64,000 nt of DNA from an uncultured Microbacterium sp. (GCF_937927635.1 NZ_CALBRW010000004.1:1-64000); one strand, 5' to 3'. Shown: positions 1 through 11,933, counted from the stretch's first letter. Numbers and translations are program-made. Notes: generated from the sequence alone by a model not told the origin.

Positions 1-324
1 CGGCGTCGCGAACATCAGCAGCATGATCGTGCCGTGCATCGTGAACAGCTGGTTGTACTGCTCCTTCGTCGGCACGATCTGCATGCCGGGGGCGAACAGC
101 TCGGCGCGGATGATCAGCGCCATCACGCCGCCGAGGAGGAAGAACAGCACCGAGGTGATCAGGTACATGTACCCGATGGTCTTGTGGTCGGTGGAGGTGA
201 TCCACTTGACGACGATGTTGCCCTTCTGCTCCACGCGCGTCGCGGTGAGCAGCGATGCCTGCCGCGGCGGGATCGTGGTCGGGCGAACGCCCTGCGGCAT
301 GTTGGGATCAGCTGTGGTTGTCAT
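1..324 (-). CDS. ctaD: Cytochrome c oxidase subunit I, N-terminal part (runs off the window)
   Basis: This is the first 108 codons of the catalytic heme-copper subunit of the aa3-type terminal oxidase, an integral membrane protein that reduces oxygen and pumps protons. The visible part holds the usual subunit I opening (WITSTDHKTIGYMYLITS) and the first transmembrane helix; the heme and CuB ligands lie beyond base 1. The ATG is three bases after the ctaC stop codon, so the two genes are co-transcribed and probably translationally linked. The identity follows from the N-terminal signature and from the neighbour; a quinol-oxidase alternative is made unlikely by the CuA-bearing subunit II upstream. 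Confidence 0.95.
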   Translation of the reverse strand, partial: MTTTADPNMPQGVRPTTIPPRQASLLTATRVEQKGNIVVKWITSTDHKTIGYMYLITSVLFFLLGGVMALIIRAELFAPGMQIVPTKEQYNQLFTMHGTIMLLMFATP

Positions 325-327
325 GAC

Positions 328-1227
328 CTACTTCCCTTCCTCTTCGCCCGTGCTCGCGCCGGTGCCCGGAAGATTGCTGAGTCGGGCGTAGGCATCGACG
401 ATGTCGCCCGTGTTGCCCTCGGCCTGGAGGGCCTGGAGGTGAGCGTCGTAGTCGGCCTGCGAGACGACCTTGACGTTGAAGAGCATCATCGAGTGGTACT
501 CGCCGCAGAGCTCTGCGCACTTTCCGTCGTACTCGCCGATGCGGGTCGGGATGAAGGACCAGCTGTTGTCCTTGCCGATGTACATGTCCTTCTTGTACAG
601 GAAGTCGATGATCCAGAAGGAGTGCACCACGTCACGCGACGTGAGGTCGATCTTGACCTTCTTGTCGACCGGCAGCCACAGCGTCGGCAGCTTGCTGCGG
701 TCGATGTTGCCGTTGGCGTCGGGGTCGGCCTGCACGCCCATGCTCCACACGGCGTCGGAGTTGTCCGCTTCCTTGCCGTCGTACTGGAAGTCCCACGACC
801 ACTGCTTGGCGATCGCGGTGATCTCCACATCGGGGTTCTTCCACTGCGTCTCGATCGACGCCTGGTCGCGAGCCGAGAAGAAGAACATTCCCATGATCAT
901 GATCAGCGGCACGACCGTGTAGAGGATCTCGATCGGCATGTTGTAGCGCAGCTGCACCGGCAGGCCGGTCTGACCGGCGCGACGACGGTACATGACGACC
1001 GCCCAGCCCATCAGGCCCCAGGTGATGACGCCGACGATCAGCAGGATCACCCAGGAGGTGACCCACAGGCCGGCGACTCGGCCGGTCTGGTTGGTCGCGT
1101 CGGGTGCGCCTTCCACGAAGCCGGGGAGGAACCCGTGGAGTTCATTGGCAGAACAGCCTGCCAGAACCACGGCTGCCACTACTCCCAGGGGGAGAGCGGC
1201 CCAACGAAGGCGGCGTTTCGAGGGCAC
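328..1227 (-). CDS. ctaC: Cytochrome c oxidase subunit II (CuA lipoprotein)
   Basis: A 299-residue subunit II that accepts electrons from cytochrome c at its CuA centre. It begins with a lipoprotein signal ending in a lipobox (LAGC, Cys25), has two transmembrane helices (about residues 53-75 and 97-118) and an extracytoplasmic cupredoxin domain. The CuA ligands are visible as C237-x-E239-x-C241-x3-H245-x2-M248. The start is GTG with AAAGGTG upstream. A possible -10, TAGACT, lies in the gap behind erpA. The C-terminus is acidic and probably flexible. Gene order erpA-ctaC-ctaD is common in Actinobacteria and ties cluster supply to oxidase assembly only by proximity. Confidence 0.97.
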   Translation of the reverse strand: MPSKRRLRWAALPLGVVAAVVLAGCSANELHGFLPGFVEGAPDATNQTGRVAGLWVTSWVILLIVGVITWGLMGWAVVMYRRRAGQTGLPVQLRYNMPIEILYTVVPLIMIMGMFFFSARDQASIETQWKNPDVEITAIAKQWSWDFQYDGKEADNSDAVWSMGVQADPDANGNIDRSKLPTLWLPVDKKVKIDLTSRDVVHSFWIIDFLYKKDMYIGKDNSWSFIPTRIGEYDGKCAELCGEYHSMMLFNVKVVSQADYDAHLQALQAEGNTGDIVDAYARLSNLPGTGASTGEEEGK

Positions 1228-1292
1228 GGTGCACCTTTCAGATCTCGGACAAGGGCACCCCTAAGTCTAGGGCAACCTCTCACCCGATTCAT

Positions 1293-1311
1293 GCCAACCA
1301 CGCAGGTTGGC
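1293..1311. terminator. Short hairpin between erpA and ctaC
   Basis: A seven-base-pair inverted repeat (GCCAACC and GGTTGGC) with a five-base loop lies just after the erpA stop codon. There is no U-run, so it is at best a weak terminator or a processing site; ctaC may still receive read-through. Confidence 0.35.
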
Positions 1312-1317
1312 GGGAGG

Positions 1318-1680
1318 TCAGTGGAAGCTGTCGCCGCAGGCGCAGCTGCCGGCGGCGTTGGGGTTGTCGATCGTGAAGCCCTGTTCGGAGATGGTGTCCT
1401 TGAAGTCGATCGAGGCGCCTTCGAGGTACGGGACGCTCATGTTGTCGACGATGACCTCGACGCCGTTGAAGTCGACGGTCTCGTCGCCCTCCAGGAAGCG
1501 CTCGTCGAAGTAGAGCTGGTAGATCAGGCCGGAGCATCCGCCCGGCTGGACGGCGACGCGCAGACGCAGGTCGTCACGGCCCTCCTGCTCGAGCAGGCTC
1601 TTCACCTTCAGCGCTGCCGCGTCCGTCAGCGAGATGCTGTGGGCGGCCGTGGTCTCTTCGGTCAGTGCGATGTCGCTCAT
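1318..1680 (-). CDS. erpA: A-type iron-sulfur cluster insertion protein
   Basis: A 120-residue A-type carrier that passes Fe-S clusters to apoproteins in the cytoplasm. The three conserved cysteines of the family are present: C49 in GGCSG, and C113 and C115 in CACG. The first 14 residues are a variable tail before the beta-sheet core. The ATG follows AAGGAG with four bases between. A possible -10 (TAGGAT, minus strand, 1726-1731) would give a leader of about 40 bases. It lies directly upstream of the oxidase genes, as in many actinobacteria. The name ErpA rather than IscA or SufA is by family habit in this phylum; the exact client proteins cannot be read from the sequence. Confidence 0.88.
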   Translation of the reverse strand: MSDIALTEETTAAHSISLTDAAALKVKSLLEQEGRDDLRLRVAVQPGGCSGLIYQLYFDERFLEGDETVDFNGVEVIVDNMSVPYLEGASIDFKDTISEQGFTIDNPNAAGSCACGDSFH

Positions 1681-1789
1681 GTCACTCCTTGCAGACGTGC
1701 AGCACGGTGTCGCTGCGCCTACTAGATCCTACCGCCGGGACGCGCACGGAGGCCGTGGATCCCGGGCGGTTCCTTGCGCGTCGCGAGGT

Positions 1790-3205
1790 TCAGGATGCCG
1801 CGGTGCGGGCGTTCATGCGCGTCAGCAGCAGCGCCTCGGCGCGCACGGCGTTGCCGAAGGTCTCCAGATGCAGCGACTCGTTGGGACTGTGCGCACGGGA
1901 ATGCGGGTCCTCCACGCCGGTCACCAGGATCTGCGCGCCGGGGAAGGTGCGCACGAGATCGGCGATGAACGGGATGGATCCCCCCACGCCGAGATCCGCG
2001 GGCGGTACGCCGTAGCCGTCGGCCATGGCGCCCCTGGTGAGCTCGACCGCCCAGCCGCTGGTGTCCACCAGGAAGCCGTCTCCGAGATCCACGTCGGAGA
2101 ACGTCAGCTCGGCGCCGAACGGCGCGTTCGCCACGAGGTGGTCGTGCACGGCCGCGTAGGCGTCCTTGGCGTCCTGGCCCGGCGCGACGCGCGCGCTGAT
2201 GACGACGGTGACCTCGGGAAGCAGCGTGTTGGATGCCTGCGCGACGCTGGTGGCGTCGATCCCCGTGATGGTGATCGAGGGCTTGTTCCAGATGCGGCCG
2301 AGGATGTCGTCCCGGCCTACCGGCGAGACACCCGGGAGCAGCCCGGTCTCCTCGCGCAGCGTGTCCTCCGTGTACGCGGGCGTCTGCCCGCCGCGAGCTG
2401 TCATGCCCTCCACGGCGACGGCGCCGTCGGCATCCCACAGGGTCGAGAGCAGCCTGGTCGCGGCCATCATGGCATCCGGCACCGCTCCCCCGAACATGCC
2501 GGAGTGCGAGGCGTGGTCCAGGGTGCGGATGCGCAGCGTGAAGCGCGCGTTGCCCCGCAGCGAGACCGTCAGGCCAGGCGTGTGCGAGTCGAGGTTGCCG
2601 GAGTCGGCCACCACGATGGCGTCCGCGCGCAGCGCGTCGGTGTTGTCGCGCAGGAATCGGGCGAACGAGCGAGAGCCGTACTCCTCCTCCCCCTCGATGT
2701 ACAGCGCGACGCCCAGGTCGAGGTCGTCGCCGAGCACCTCGGCGACGGCGCGCAGCGAGGCGATGTGCGCCATGATGCCGGCTTTGTCGTCGGCCGCGCC
2801 GCGTCCGTACAGCCGGCCGTCGCGCACGGTGGGCTCGAACGGCGGGGTCTCCCACAGCTCGTCGGCACCCTGGGGCTGCACGTCGTGGTGCGCGTACAGC
2901 AGGATGGTCGGCCTGCCGCCTCGCGCGGCGCGGGTGGCGAGGACCGCCGGCTGCCCGAGCTCCTCGGTGTCGTCGACGTGCGCGCGCAGGACCCGCACCT
3001 CGTCGAAGACGCCGGTGCCGCGCGCGAGTTCGGCGACCGCGGCGGCGCTGCGCTCCAACTGGGTCTGATCGAATGCGGGCCAGGCGATGCCCGGGATCCG
3101 CACCAGCGAGCCGAGATCGGACAGTGCGGCCGGGATGCCCAGCGCGACCGCCTCGAGGACGGCGGATTCGGATGCCGGCGAAGCCGACGATGAGGACGAG
3201 GTCAT
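1790..3205 (-). CDS. M20 family dipeptidase (metallopeptidase)
   Basis: A 471-residue M20-type hydrolase. Metal-site motifs are in order: YAHHDVQPQG, GRGAADDKAGIM, the catalytic EGEEEYGS and VVADSGN, followed by the dimerisation insert and the C-terminal His region (EDPHSRAH). It is closest in plan to the cytosolic dipeptidase/CNDP branch that uses two zinc or manganese ions. Substrate is not known from sequence; peptide turnover is the usual role. The frame stays open far upstream, but the ATG at 3205 is favoured because TAAGAT lies seven bases before it, which fits a leaderless transcript. It is divergent from the DUF3043 gene. Confidence 0.9.
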   Translation of the reverse strand: MTSSSSSASPASESAVLEAVALGIPAALSDLGSLVRIPGIAWPAFDQTQLERSAAAVAELARGTGVFDEVRVLRAHVDDTEELGQPAVLATRAARGGRPTILLYAHHDVQPQGADELWETPPFEPTVRDGRLYGRGAADDKAGIMAHIASLRAVAEVLGDDLDLGVALYIEGEEEYGSRSFARFLRDNTDALRADAIVVADSGNLDSHTPGLTVSLRGNARFTLRIRTLDHASHSGMFGGAVPDAMMAATRLLSTLWDADGAVAVEGMTARGGQTPAYTEDTLREETGLLPGVSPVGRDDILGRIWNKPSITITGIDATSVAQASNTLLPEVTVVISARVAPGQDAKDAYAAVHDHLVANAPFGAELTFSDVDLGDGFLVDTSGWAVELTRGAMADGYGVPPADLGVGGSIPFIADLVRTFPGAQILVTGVEDPHSRAHSPNESLHLETFGNAVRAEALLLTRMNARTAAS

Positions 3206-3210
3206 GCGAG

Positions 3211-3218
3211 TAATCTTA
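3211..3218. promoter_or_regulatory. Overlapping divergent -10 elements (dipeptidase / DUF3043)
   Basis: The octamer TAATCTTA reads as -10 TAATCT on the plus strand (for the DUF3043 gene) and as TAAGAT on the minus strand (for the dipeptidase), so the two -10 hexamers share four bases. Only one polymerase could occupy it at a time. No clear -35 is visible on either side. Confidence 0.45.
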
Positions 3219-3250
3219 AGGGCGAACCCGATTCCGAACTGAGGTCGAAC

Positions 3251-3814
3251 GTGCCCAAGCCCACCCCCTCCGCCAACGACGACGCCCCCGAGACGCCCAC
3301 CGTGGGGAAGGGACACGCGACGCCGACGCGCGCCGAGCGCGAGGCCGCGAACCGACGGCCGCTGGTCGCCAACACCAAGGAGGCCCGCGCCGCCGCCAAG
3401 GCCGATCTGCAGGCGCGCCGCGAGCGTGCGCGGATCGGCATGGAGCGCGGCGAGGACAAGTTCCTGCCCGCGCGCGACAAGGGGCCGCAGCGCCGCTGGG
3501 TGCGCGACTACGTGGATGCCGGCTGGCACATCTCGGAGTGGCTGATGGCCGCCATGCTGGCGGTCATCCTGCTGAACCTCACGCCGATCCCCAGCGTGCA
3601 GATCTGGGCCATGATCGGGCTGTGGGTGTACGTGCTGCTGGCCGTGATGGACATGGTGCTGCTGAGCATGCGCGTCAAGCGCAAGGCATCCGACAAGTTC
3701 GGCGCAGCGCGCCGCGAGAAGGGCCTGGGCTGGTACGCCGCGATGCGCTCGATGCAGATGCGATTCATGCGCCTGCCGAAGCCGCAGGCCAAGCGCGGCC
3801 AGTACCCGGACTGA
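3251..3814 (+). CDS. DUF3043 family membrane protein
   Basis: A 187-residue protein of an actinobacterial family of unknown function. The first 90 residues are charged and rich in Arg, Ala and Glu and look cytoplasmic. Two adjacent transmembrane helices follow at about residues 97-115 and 118-138, then a basic tail ending in KRGQYPD. The start is GTG with GAGGT five bases upstream; an in-frame earlier start is not seen. It converges with pyrD and its stop codon is part of a small inverted repeat shared with that gene. No catalytic motif is visible. The family assignment is confident; the role is unknown. Confidence 0.85.
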   Translation: MPKPTPSANDDAPETPTVGKGHATPTRAEREAANRRPLVANTKEARAAAKADLQARRERARIGMERGEDKFLPARDKGPQRRWVRDYVDAGWHISEWLMAAMLAVILLNLTPIPSVQIWAMIGLWVYVLLAVMDMVLLSMRVKRKASDKFGAARREKGLGWYAAMRSMQMRFMRLPKPQAKRGQYPD

Positions 3815-3821
3815 ACCGCGC

Positions 3822-4844
3822 TCAGCGGGCGCGCAGTCCGCGGTTGATCTGACGCGCCCAGAGCGGCCCGCGGTACAGGAAGGCCGTGTAGCCCTGCACG
3901 AGAGTGGCACCGGCATCCAGTCTCTTCTGCACATCCTCCGCGGTCTCGACACCGCCGACCGCGATCACGCAGAAGTCCGCAGGGACGACCGAGCGCACCA
4001 GGGTCAGCACCTCGAGTGAGCGCTCCTTCAGCGGAGCCCCGGAGAGGCCTCCCGCGCCGGCGGCCTCGACGACAGCCGGATCGGTCTTCAGACCCTCGCG
4101 TCCGACGGTCGTGTTGTGGGTGATGATGCCGGCCAGTCCCTCAGCGGCGGCCAGTCGCGCGATCCCGGTGATCTCCTCGTCGGACAGGTCGGGGGCGATC
4201 TTCACCAGCAGCGGCGTGTCTCCGGCCGCGACCTTCACGGCCCGCAGCAGCGGTGCGAGAGTCTCCACGGCCTGCAGGCCGCGCAGGCCCGGTGTGTTCG
4301 GAGACGACACATTGACGGCCAGGTAGTCAGCCAACGGGGCGATGATCGTGGCGGAGGCCACGTAGTCGCCGATGGCGTCGTCCACAGCCACCACGCGGCT
4401 CTTGCCGATGTTGGCGCCGATCACCGCTCGCGGCGCACGACGGCGCAGCCCGGCCAGCTTGCGCGCCGCAGCCCCCGCACCGTCGTTGTTGAAGCCCATC
4501 CGGTTGATGACCGCGCGGTCGGGGACCAGGCGGAACAGCCGCGGCTTGGGATTGCCGTCCTGCGGGATGGCGGTCACTGTGCCCACCTCGACATGCCCGA
4601 AACCCAGAGCATCCAGGCCGCGCACGCCGACGGCGTTCTTGTCGAAGCCCGCGGCCACGCCGAACGGCGACGGGAACGTCAGGCCGAGCGCGTGCACCTG
4701 CAGCTCCGGCGACGGCGCGGTCAGTGCGCGAGCGGCCCAGGAGAACGGACGCGCGCCGAGCACGCGGATCACCGTCATGGCGGCATGGTGCGCGAATTCG
4801 GGGTCGAAGCGCGAGAGGACGTGGCGGAAGAGCAGCGGATACAT
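3822..4844 (-). CDS. pyrD: Dihydroorotate dehydrogenase, quinone-dependent (class 2)
   Basis: This 340-residue FMN enzyme oxidises dihydroorotate to orotate in pyrimidine synthesis and passes electrons to the quinone pool at the inner face of the membrane. Class 2 features are the amphipathic N-terminal helix (MYPLLFRHVL), GVAAGFDKNA, the active-site Ser segment NVSSPNTPGLR, HNTTVGRE for substrate and FMN, and GGVETAEDV near the phosphate site. The start at 4844 is preferred over GTG at 4853: actinobacterial PyrD usually begins MYPL, and TACTGT lies seven bases upstream, as expected for a leaderless message. It follows nrdR with a gap of about 20 bases. Confidence 0.96.
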   Translation of the reverse strand: MYPLLFRHVLSRFDPEFAHHAAMTVIRVLGARPFSWAARALTAPSPELQVHALGLTFPSPFGVAAGFDKNAVGVRGLDALGFGHVEVGTVTAIPQDGNPKPRLFRLVPDRAVINRMGFNNDGAGAAARKLAGLRRRAPRAVIGANIGKSRVVAVDDAIGDYVASATIIAPLADYLAVNVSSPNTPGLRGLQAVETLAPLLRAVKVAAGDTPLLVKIAPDLSDEEITGIARLAAAEGLAGIITHNTTVGREGLKTDPAVVEAAGAGGLSGAPLKERSLEVLTLVRSVVPADFCVIAVGGVETAEDVQKRLDAGATLVQGYTAFLYRGPLWARQINRGLRAR

Positions 4845-4851
4845 CACTGCC

Positions 4852-4857
4852 ACAGTA
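4852..4857 (-). promoter_or_regulatory. -10 element of pyrD
   Basis: TACTGT on the minus strand, seven bases before the ATG at 4844, would place the transcription start at or next to the start codon. No convincing -35 is visible. Confidence 0.35.
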
Positions 4858-4866
4858 CCGGTCGGA

Positions 4867-5331
4867 TCACTCGGCCTTCGACGCGATGTGATCCGCGCGC
4901 AGCTCGCTGATCGAGCGCTCGAAGTCCTCCAGCGAGTCGAACTCCTGGTACACGCTGGCGAAGCGCAGGTAGGCCACCTCGTCGAGCTCGCGCAGCGGGC
5001 CGAGGATGGCCAGGCCGATCTCGTTGGTGTCCAGCTGCGAGACCCCGGTCTGCCGTACGGCCTCCTCGACCTTCTGGGCGAGGACCGCCAGGTCCGCCTC
5101 GGTGACCGGCCGGCCCTGGCAGGCCTTGCGGACGCCCGAGATCACCTTGTCGCGGCTGAACGACTCCAGCACACCGGAGCGCTTGATGACCATGAGGCTG
5201 GCCGTCTCGGTCGTGGAGAAGCGTCCGCCGCATTCGGGGCACTGCCGCCTGCGGCGGATCGACAGGCCGTCGTCGCTGGTGCGGGAGTCGATGACGCGGG
5301 AGTCCGGATGTCTGCAGAACGGGCAGTGCAT
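4867..5331 (-). CDS. nrdR: Transcriptional repressor NrdR
   Basis: A 154-residue NrdR: an N-terminal zinc ribbon (C3, C6, C31, C34) with the basic stretch SIRRRRQ that contacts DNA, then an ATP-cone that binds ATP or dATP. It represses ribonucleotide reductase genes in response to deoxynucleotide level. The length is typical. No nrd gene is in the window, so its targets are elsewhere. The -10 of its own promoter appears to overlap the stop codon of hisD upstream. GAGGG three bases before the ATG may still act as a ribosome site. Confidence 0.97.
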   Translation of the reverse strand: MHCPFCRHPDSRVIDSRTSDDGLSIRRRRQCPECGGRFSTTETASLMVIKRSGVLESFSRDKVISGVRKACQGRPVTEADLAVLAQKVEEAVRQTGVSQLDTNEIGLAILGPLRELDEVAYLRFASVYQEFDSLEDFERSISELRADHIASKAE

Positions 5332-5339
5332 GATCCCTC

Positions 5340-5345
5340 AGCCTA
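5340..5345 (-). promoter_or_regulatory. -10 of nrdR overlapping the hisD stop codon
   Basis: TAGGCT on the minus strand starts with the TAG stop codon of hisD and lies eight bases before the nrdR ATG. It would give a leader of one or two bases. Confidence 0.45.
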
Positions 5346-6674
5346 CTCGGCGGCCTGTGCGCCCTCTGAGTGCGCGGCGAACCGCGCCTCGACGGCCTCA
5401 CCGTGCGCAGGCAGGAACTCCGCGCCGGACAGCGCGACGACCCCCGCCCGCACCTGGGCGAGCGCGGCGCGGTCGTACTGGATCACCTGCTGCGGACGCA
5501 GGAAGGTGTAGGCGCCCAGGCCCGACGCGTATCTCGCCTGTCCCCCGGTGGGGAGCACGTGGTTGCTGCCGGCCATGTAGTCTCCGAGGCTCACCGGGGT
5601 CTGGTCTCCCACGAACACGGCGCCGGCGCTGGTGAATCGCTCAGCGGCGCGCTCGGCGTCGACCAGGTGCAGCTCGAGGTGCTCGGGCGCGTAGGCGTTG
5701 CTGAAGGCGCAGGCCTGCTCCGGGTCGTCGACGAGCACGATCGCCGACTGCGGACCGGCGAGTGCCGCCGCCACGCGCTCGGCATGACGGGTGCTCCCCG
5801 CACGTGCGGCGACGCGCTCTGCGACGCGCTCCGCGAGTCCTGCGGAGTCCGTCACCAGCACGGCGGAGGCCTGCTCGTCGTGCTCGGCCTGGCTGACCAG
5901 GTCGGCGGCGACGAGATCGGGGTCGGCGTGCTCGTCGGCCACCACGAGGATCTCCGTGGCACCGGCCTCGGAGTCGGTGCCGACCACCCCGGCGACGGCG
6001 CGCTTGGCGGAGGCCACGTAGTTGTTGCCGGGTCCGGAGACCACGTCCACCGGATCCAGCCCGAGTTCGGGAACGCCGTAGGCCAGCGCGCCGATGGCTC
6101 CGGCGCCGCCGATGGCGTAGACCTCCTCGACGCCCAGCAGCGCCGCAGCTGCGAGGACCGTCGGGTGCACCCGACCGTCGAAGGCGGCCTGCGGCGGCGA
6201 GGCGAGGGCGATGCTGGTGACGCCTGCGACCTGCGCGGGTACGACGTTCATCACGACGCTGGATGCCAGCGGCGCCTTGCCGCCGGGGATGTACACGCCC
6301 GCACGGTGCACGGGCTGCCAGCGCTGCACGATGCGAGCACCGGGGCCGATCTCGGTGGTCTGCGATGCGGGCACCTGCGCGGCGGAGCCGCGACGGACCC
6401 GTGCGATGGCGGTCTCCAGCGCGGTCCGGACCTCGGGGTCCACGCTCGCGAGCGCCTCGGAGAGGTGCTCGGCGGGCACACGGAGCGCGTGTCCCGTCAC
6501 ATGGTCGAATCGATTGGCCTGATCCCGCAACGCGGCCTCGCCATGCGTGCGCACTTCCTCGACGATCTGCGTGGCGGCGGCGAGAGCCGCCGCGCGCGCC
6601 TTGGCGGCGCGCGGGACAGCAGCGAGCATTTCCGCGGGATCGAGTGTCCTGCCGCGGAGATCGATGGTGCGCAA
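5343..6674 (-). CDS. hisD: Histidinol dehydrogenase
   Basis: A 443-residue zinc enzyme that carries out the last two oxidations of histidine synthesis (histidinol to histidine, two NAD+). Family segments are present: GGKAPLASSVVMNVVPAQVAG, the signature SGPGNNYVASAKRAV, and C-terminal YAPEHLELH and TFLRPQQVIQYD. The start is the TTG at 6674, five bases after the TGA of the gene upstream (6679). GAAGGG in the end of that gene is the likely ribosome site, and the first residues MRTIDLRG match the family. Other his genes are not in the window, so this copy is separated from any his operon. Confidence 0.96.
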   Translation of the reverse strand: MRTIDLRGRTLDPAEMLAAVPRAAKARAAALAAATQIVEEVRTHGEAALRDQANRFDHVTGHALRVPAEHLSEALASVDPEVRTALETAIARVRRGSAAQVPASQTTEIGPGARIVQRWQPVHRAGVYIPGGKAPLASSVVMNVVPAQVAGVTSIALASPPQAAFDGRVHPTVLAAAALLGVEEVYAIGGAGAIGALAYGVPELGLDPVDVVSGPGNNYVASAKRAVAGVVGTDSEAGATEILVVADEHADPDLVAADLVSQAEHDEQASAVLVTDSAGLAERVAERVAARAGSTRHAERVAAALAGPQSAIVLVDDPEQACAFSNAYAPEHLELHLVDAERAAERFTSAGAVFVGDQTPVSLGDYMAGSNHVLPTGGQARYASGLGAYTFLRPQQVIQYDRAALAQVRAGVVALSGAEFLPAHGEAVEARFAAHSEGAQAAE

Positions 6675-6678
6675 CGTA

Positions 6679-8298
6679 TCAGCCCTTCGTGATGTCGGTG
6701 AGGTCGTGGAGATAGCCGATCCGGCCATCGTCATGTCGGACCACGAACGCGCCGCCGCGGTCCTCGACCACGAGGATCCAGGCGTCGGGGCCGATCCGGA
6801 ACAGCGGATGCCCCTGCTCGTCGAGCACGTCGCGCTCGGTGGCTGCGAGTGCCCAGAACGGGGCGCCGGCGGTCTGCGTCGCGCTCCCCGCGCCGTCCGC
6901 CTGCGCGGCGCGCGCGTGCTCGTTGCGCGTGCGGCGCAACGGCAGCTCATCGGCGGACCGGCCGAGTGTGTGGTCGACGCTCTCGTGCTCAGCGCCCTCG
7001 TGCTCAGCTGCGTCGAAGATGTCGTTCAGCGCGCCGATCGGGTCGGTGTAGGCGACGCCGGGATCGCGGTCGGCGTCGGCGATGCCGGGATCCCGGTCCT
7101 CGGTCGCCGGCTGAGGCGCTGCCGGGGGCTCGACGGCGAACGGAGCGCCTGGCCCGGGCGTGCTCTCCTCCGGAGCGCTCCATGAAGGGGCCGGGCTGTC
7201 AGCGCGCCCGCTCGGCTCGATACCGCCGACGTCTGCACCGCCGCCGACCGGAGTGCCGTCGACAGGAGCGCCGCCGAACGGAGCACTGTCAACCGGAGCA
7301 CTGTCAACCGGAGCACTATCGACCGGAGCGCCGTCGACAGGAGCACCGCCGAACGGAGTGCTGTCCAGCACGGGCAGGTCCAGGACACGGGTCGAATCGT
7401 CCTCGACGGCCACGGCAGCGGCCTCCTCGGCGACGGCGGGTTCGGTCGGCGGCGCCCAGGGCGACGCATCCGACCTGGGCACGACGTCTGACAGGACCAC
7501 GGTCAGCGCGTCTTCCTGCTCAGTCGCGACACCGGATGCCTCGGCAACAGCGGATGCGTCCTCGACAGCGGATGCGTCCTCGAGATCGGCTGCGGCAGCG
7601 GTCCCGTCCTCGGCATCCGCATGTTCGGCTTCTTCAGCGTCCGGCTGATCGGCATCCGGCACCGCCGTCGGCTCGGGACGCGGGCGGGAGATGACCGGCC
7701 GGATGGGGTTGGCGCTGCGGTGCGCGAGGGTCTCCATCCGTCCCTCGAAGTCGTCCCGCAGCCGCGGGATCAGCGGAGCCGCGACGGTCGCGGCGACAAG
7801 TGCCAGCGCGGCGATCGCGGCGACGATGGGCACCCAGCTGACCAGGAACGCGCCGACCTCGATGGTGGCGGCGACCTGGTTCCATACCAGGCCGGCCCAG
7901 ACCACGGTCGCGACCGAGGCCGCGACCGAGGCGAACTGGTCGATGCCCAGCGATCCGACCCGGCGGATCCCCTGCGGGGAGAACCGGCGGAGCACGATCA
8001 GGAACACGGCGACCGTAGGCACGCCGATGGCCAGCACCCAGTCGATTCCGCGCGTCCAGATGGATCCACCGCCCGAGGTGACGGGGAAGAACGACACCGC
8101 GAAGGCCACCAGCCATGCGCCCACGATGATCAGCTCGCGCAGCGTGAAGCCGAGGATGCCGTACTCGGGCTCCACCTGCTCCTCGTAGTACACCGCGTCA
8201 TCGTCGGCAGCATCCACGTCGTCGGCAGCATTCACGTCGTCGGCCGTCAGGAGGTCGGCGTCGACCTCTGGGGCGTCATCGGCGTGCTCGAGGCTCAT
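6679..8298 (-). CDS. Membrane protein of unknown function with acidic head and pentapeptide repeats
   Basis: I do not recognise this 539-residue protein. It has an acidic N-terminus (about 45 residues, many Asp), four hydrophobic segments at about 54-74, 86-104, 112-136 and 138-167, then a long low-complexity acidic linker. Residues about 312-353 are a run of five-residue repeats of the type APVDS/APFGG. The final 45 residues look folded again (HPLFRIGPDAWILVVEDRGG). The ATG at 8298 has GAAAGGAAAG eight bases upstream and is preferred over an upstream GTG. It is transcribed with hisD. The topology suggests a membrane anchor with a cytoplasmic tail; function is unknown. Confidence 0.8.
   Translation of the reverse strand: MSLEHADDAPEVDADLLTADDVNAADDVDAADDDAVYYEEQVEPEYGILGFTLRELIIVGAWLVAFAVSFFPVTSGGGSIWTRGIDWVLAIGVPTVAVFLIVLRRFSPQGIRRVGSLGIDQFASVAASVATVVWAGLVWNQVAATIEVGAFLVSWVPIVAAIAALALVAATVAAPLIPRLRDDFEGRMETLAHRSANPIRPVISRPRPEPTAVPDADQPDAEEAEHADAEDGTAAAADLEDASAVEDASAVAEASGVATEQEDALTVVLSDVVPRSDASPWAPPTEPAVAEEAAAVAVEDDSTRVLDLPVLDSTPFGGAPVDGAPVDSAPVDSAPVDSAPFGGAPVDGTPVGGGADVGGIEPSGRADSPAPSWSAPEESTPGPGAPFAVEPPAAPQPATEDRDPGIADADRDPGVAYTDPIGALNDIFDAAEHEGAEHESVDHTLGRSADELPLRRTRNEHARAAQADGAGSATQTAGAPFWALAATERDVLDEQGHPLFRIGPDAWILVVEDRGGAFVVRHDDGRIGYLHDLTDITKG
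7241..7365 (-). repeat. 15-bp coding tandem repeat
   Basis: About eight imperfect copies of a 15-base unit (plus-strand form near ACCGGAGCACTGTCA) lie inside the unknown membrane protein gene. They encode consecutive APVDS-like pentapeptides. The central three copies are nearly identical, which suggests recent slippage or unequal exchange. Confidence 0.85.
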
Positions 8299-8398
8299 CG
8301 AATGCTTTCCTTTCGTCGCGGTCACGGGTTCCCGCGCGTCCCGATCCTACTCAGCAGGGCTTGGGCAACCTGGGAGAGGTTTCAGTCCGCAGCACCGG

Positions 8399-11917
<3,519 letters not shown>

Positions 11918-11923
11918 GGGACG

Positions 11924-11929
11924 AGCCTA
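11924..11929 (-). promoter_or_regulatory. -10 element of dnaE1 (leaderless)
   Basis: TAGGCT on the minus strand ends six bases before the dnaE ATG. No Shine-Dalgarno-like sequence lies between, so transcription should start at the A of the ATG. The -35 is not recognisable. Confidence 0.55.
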
Positions 11930-11933
11930 CCCG

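Noticed and set aside
4845..4853. GTG at 4853 as pyrD start
   Set aside because: It overlaps the likely -10 box and gives a three-residue extension not seen in the family.
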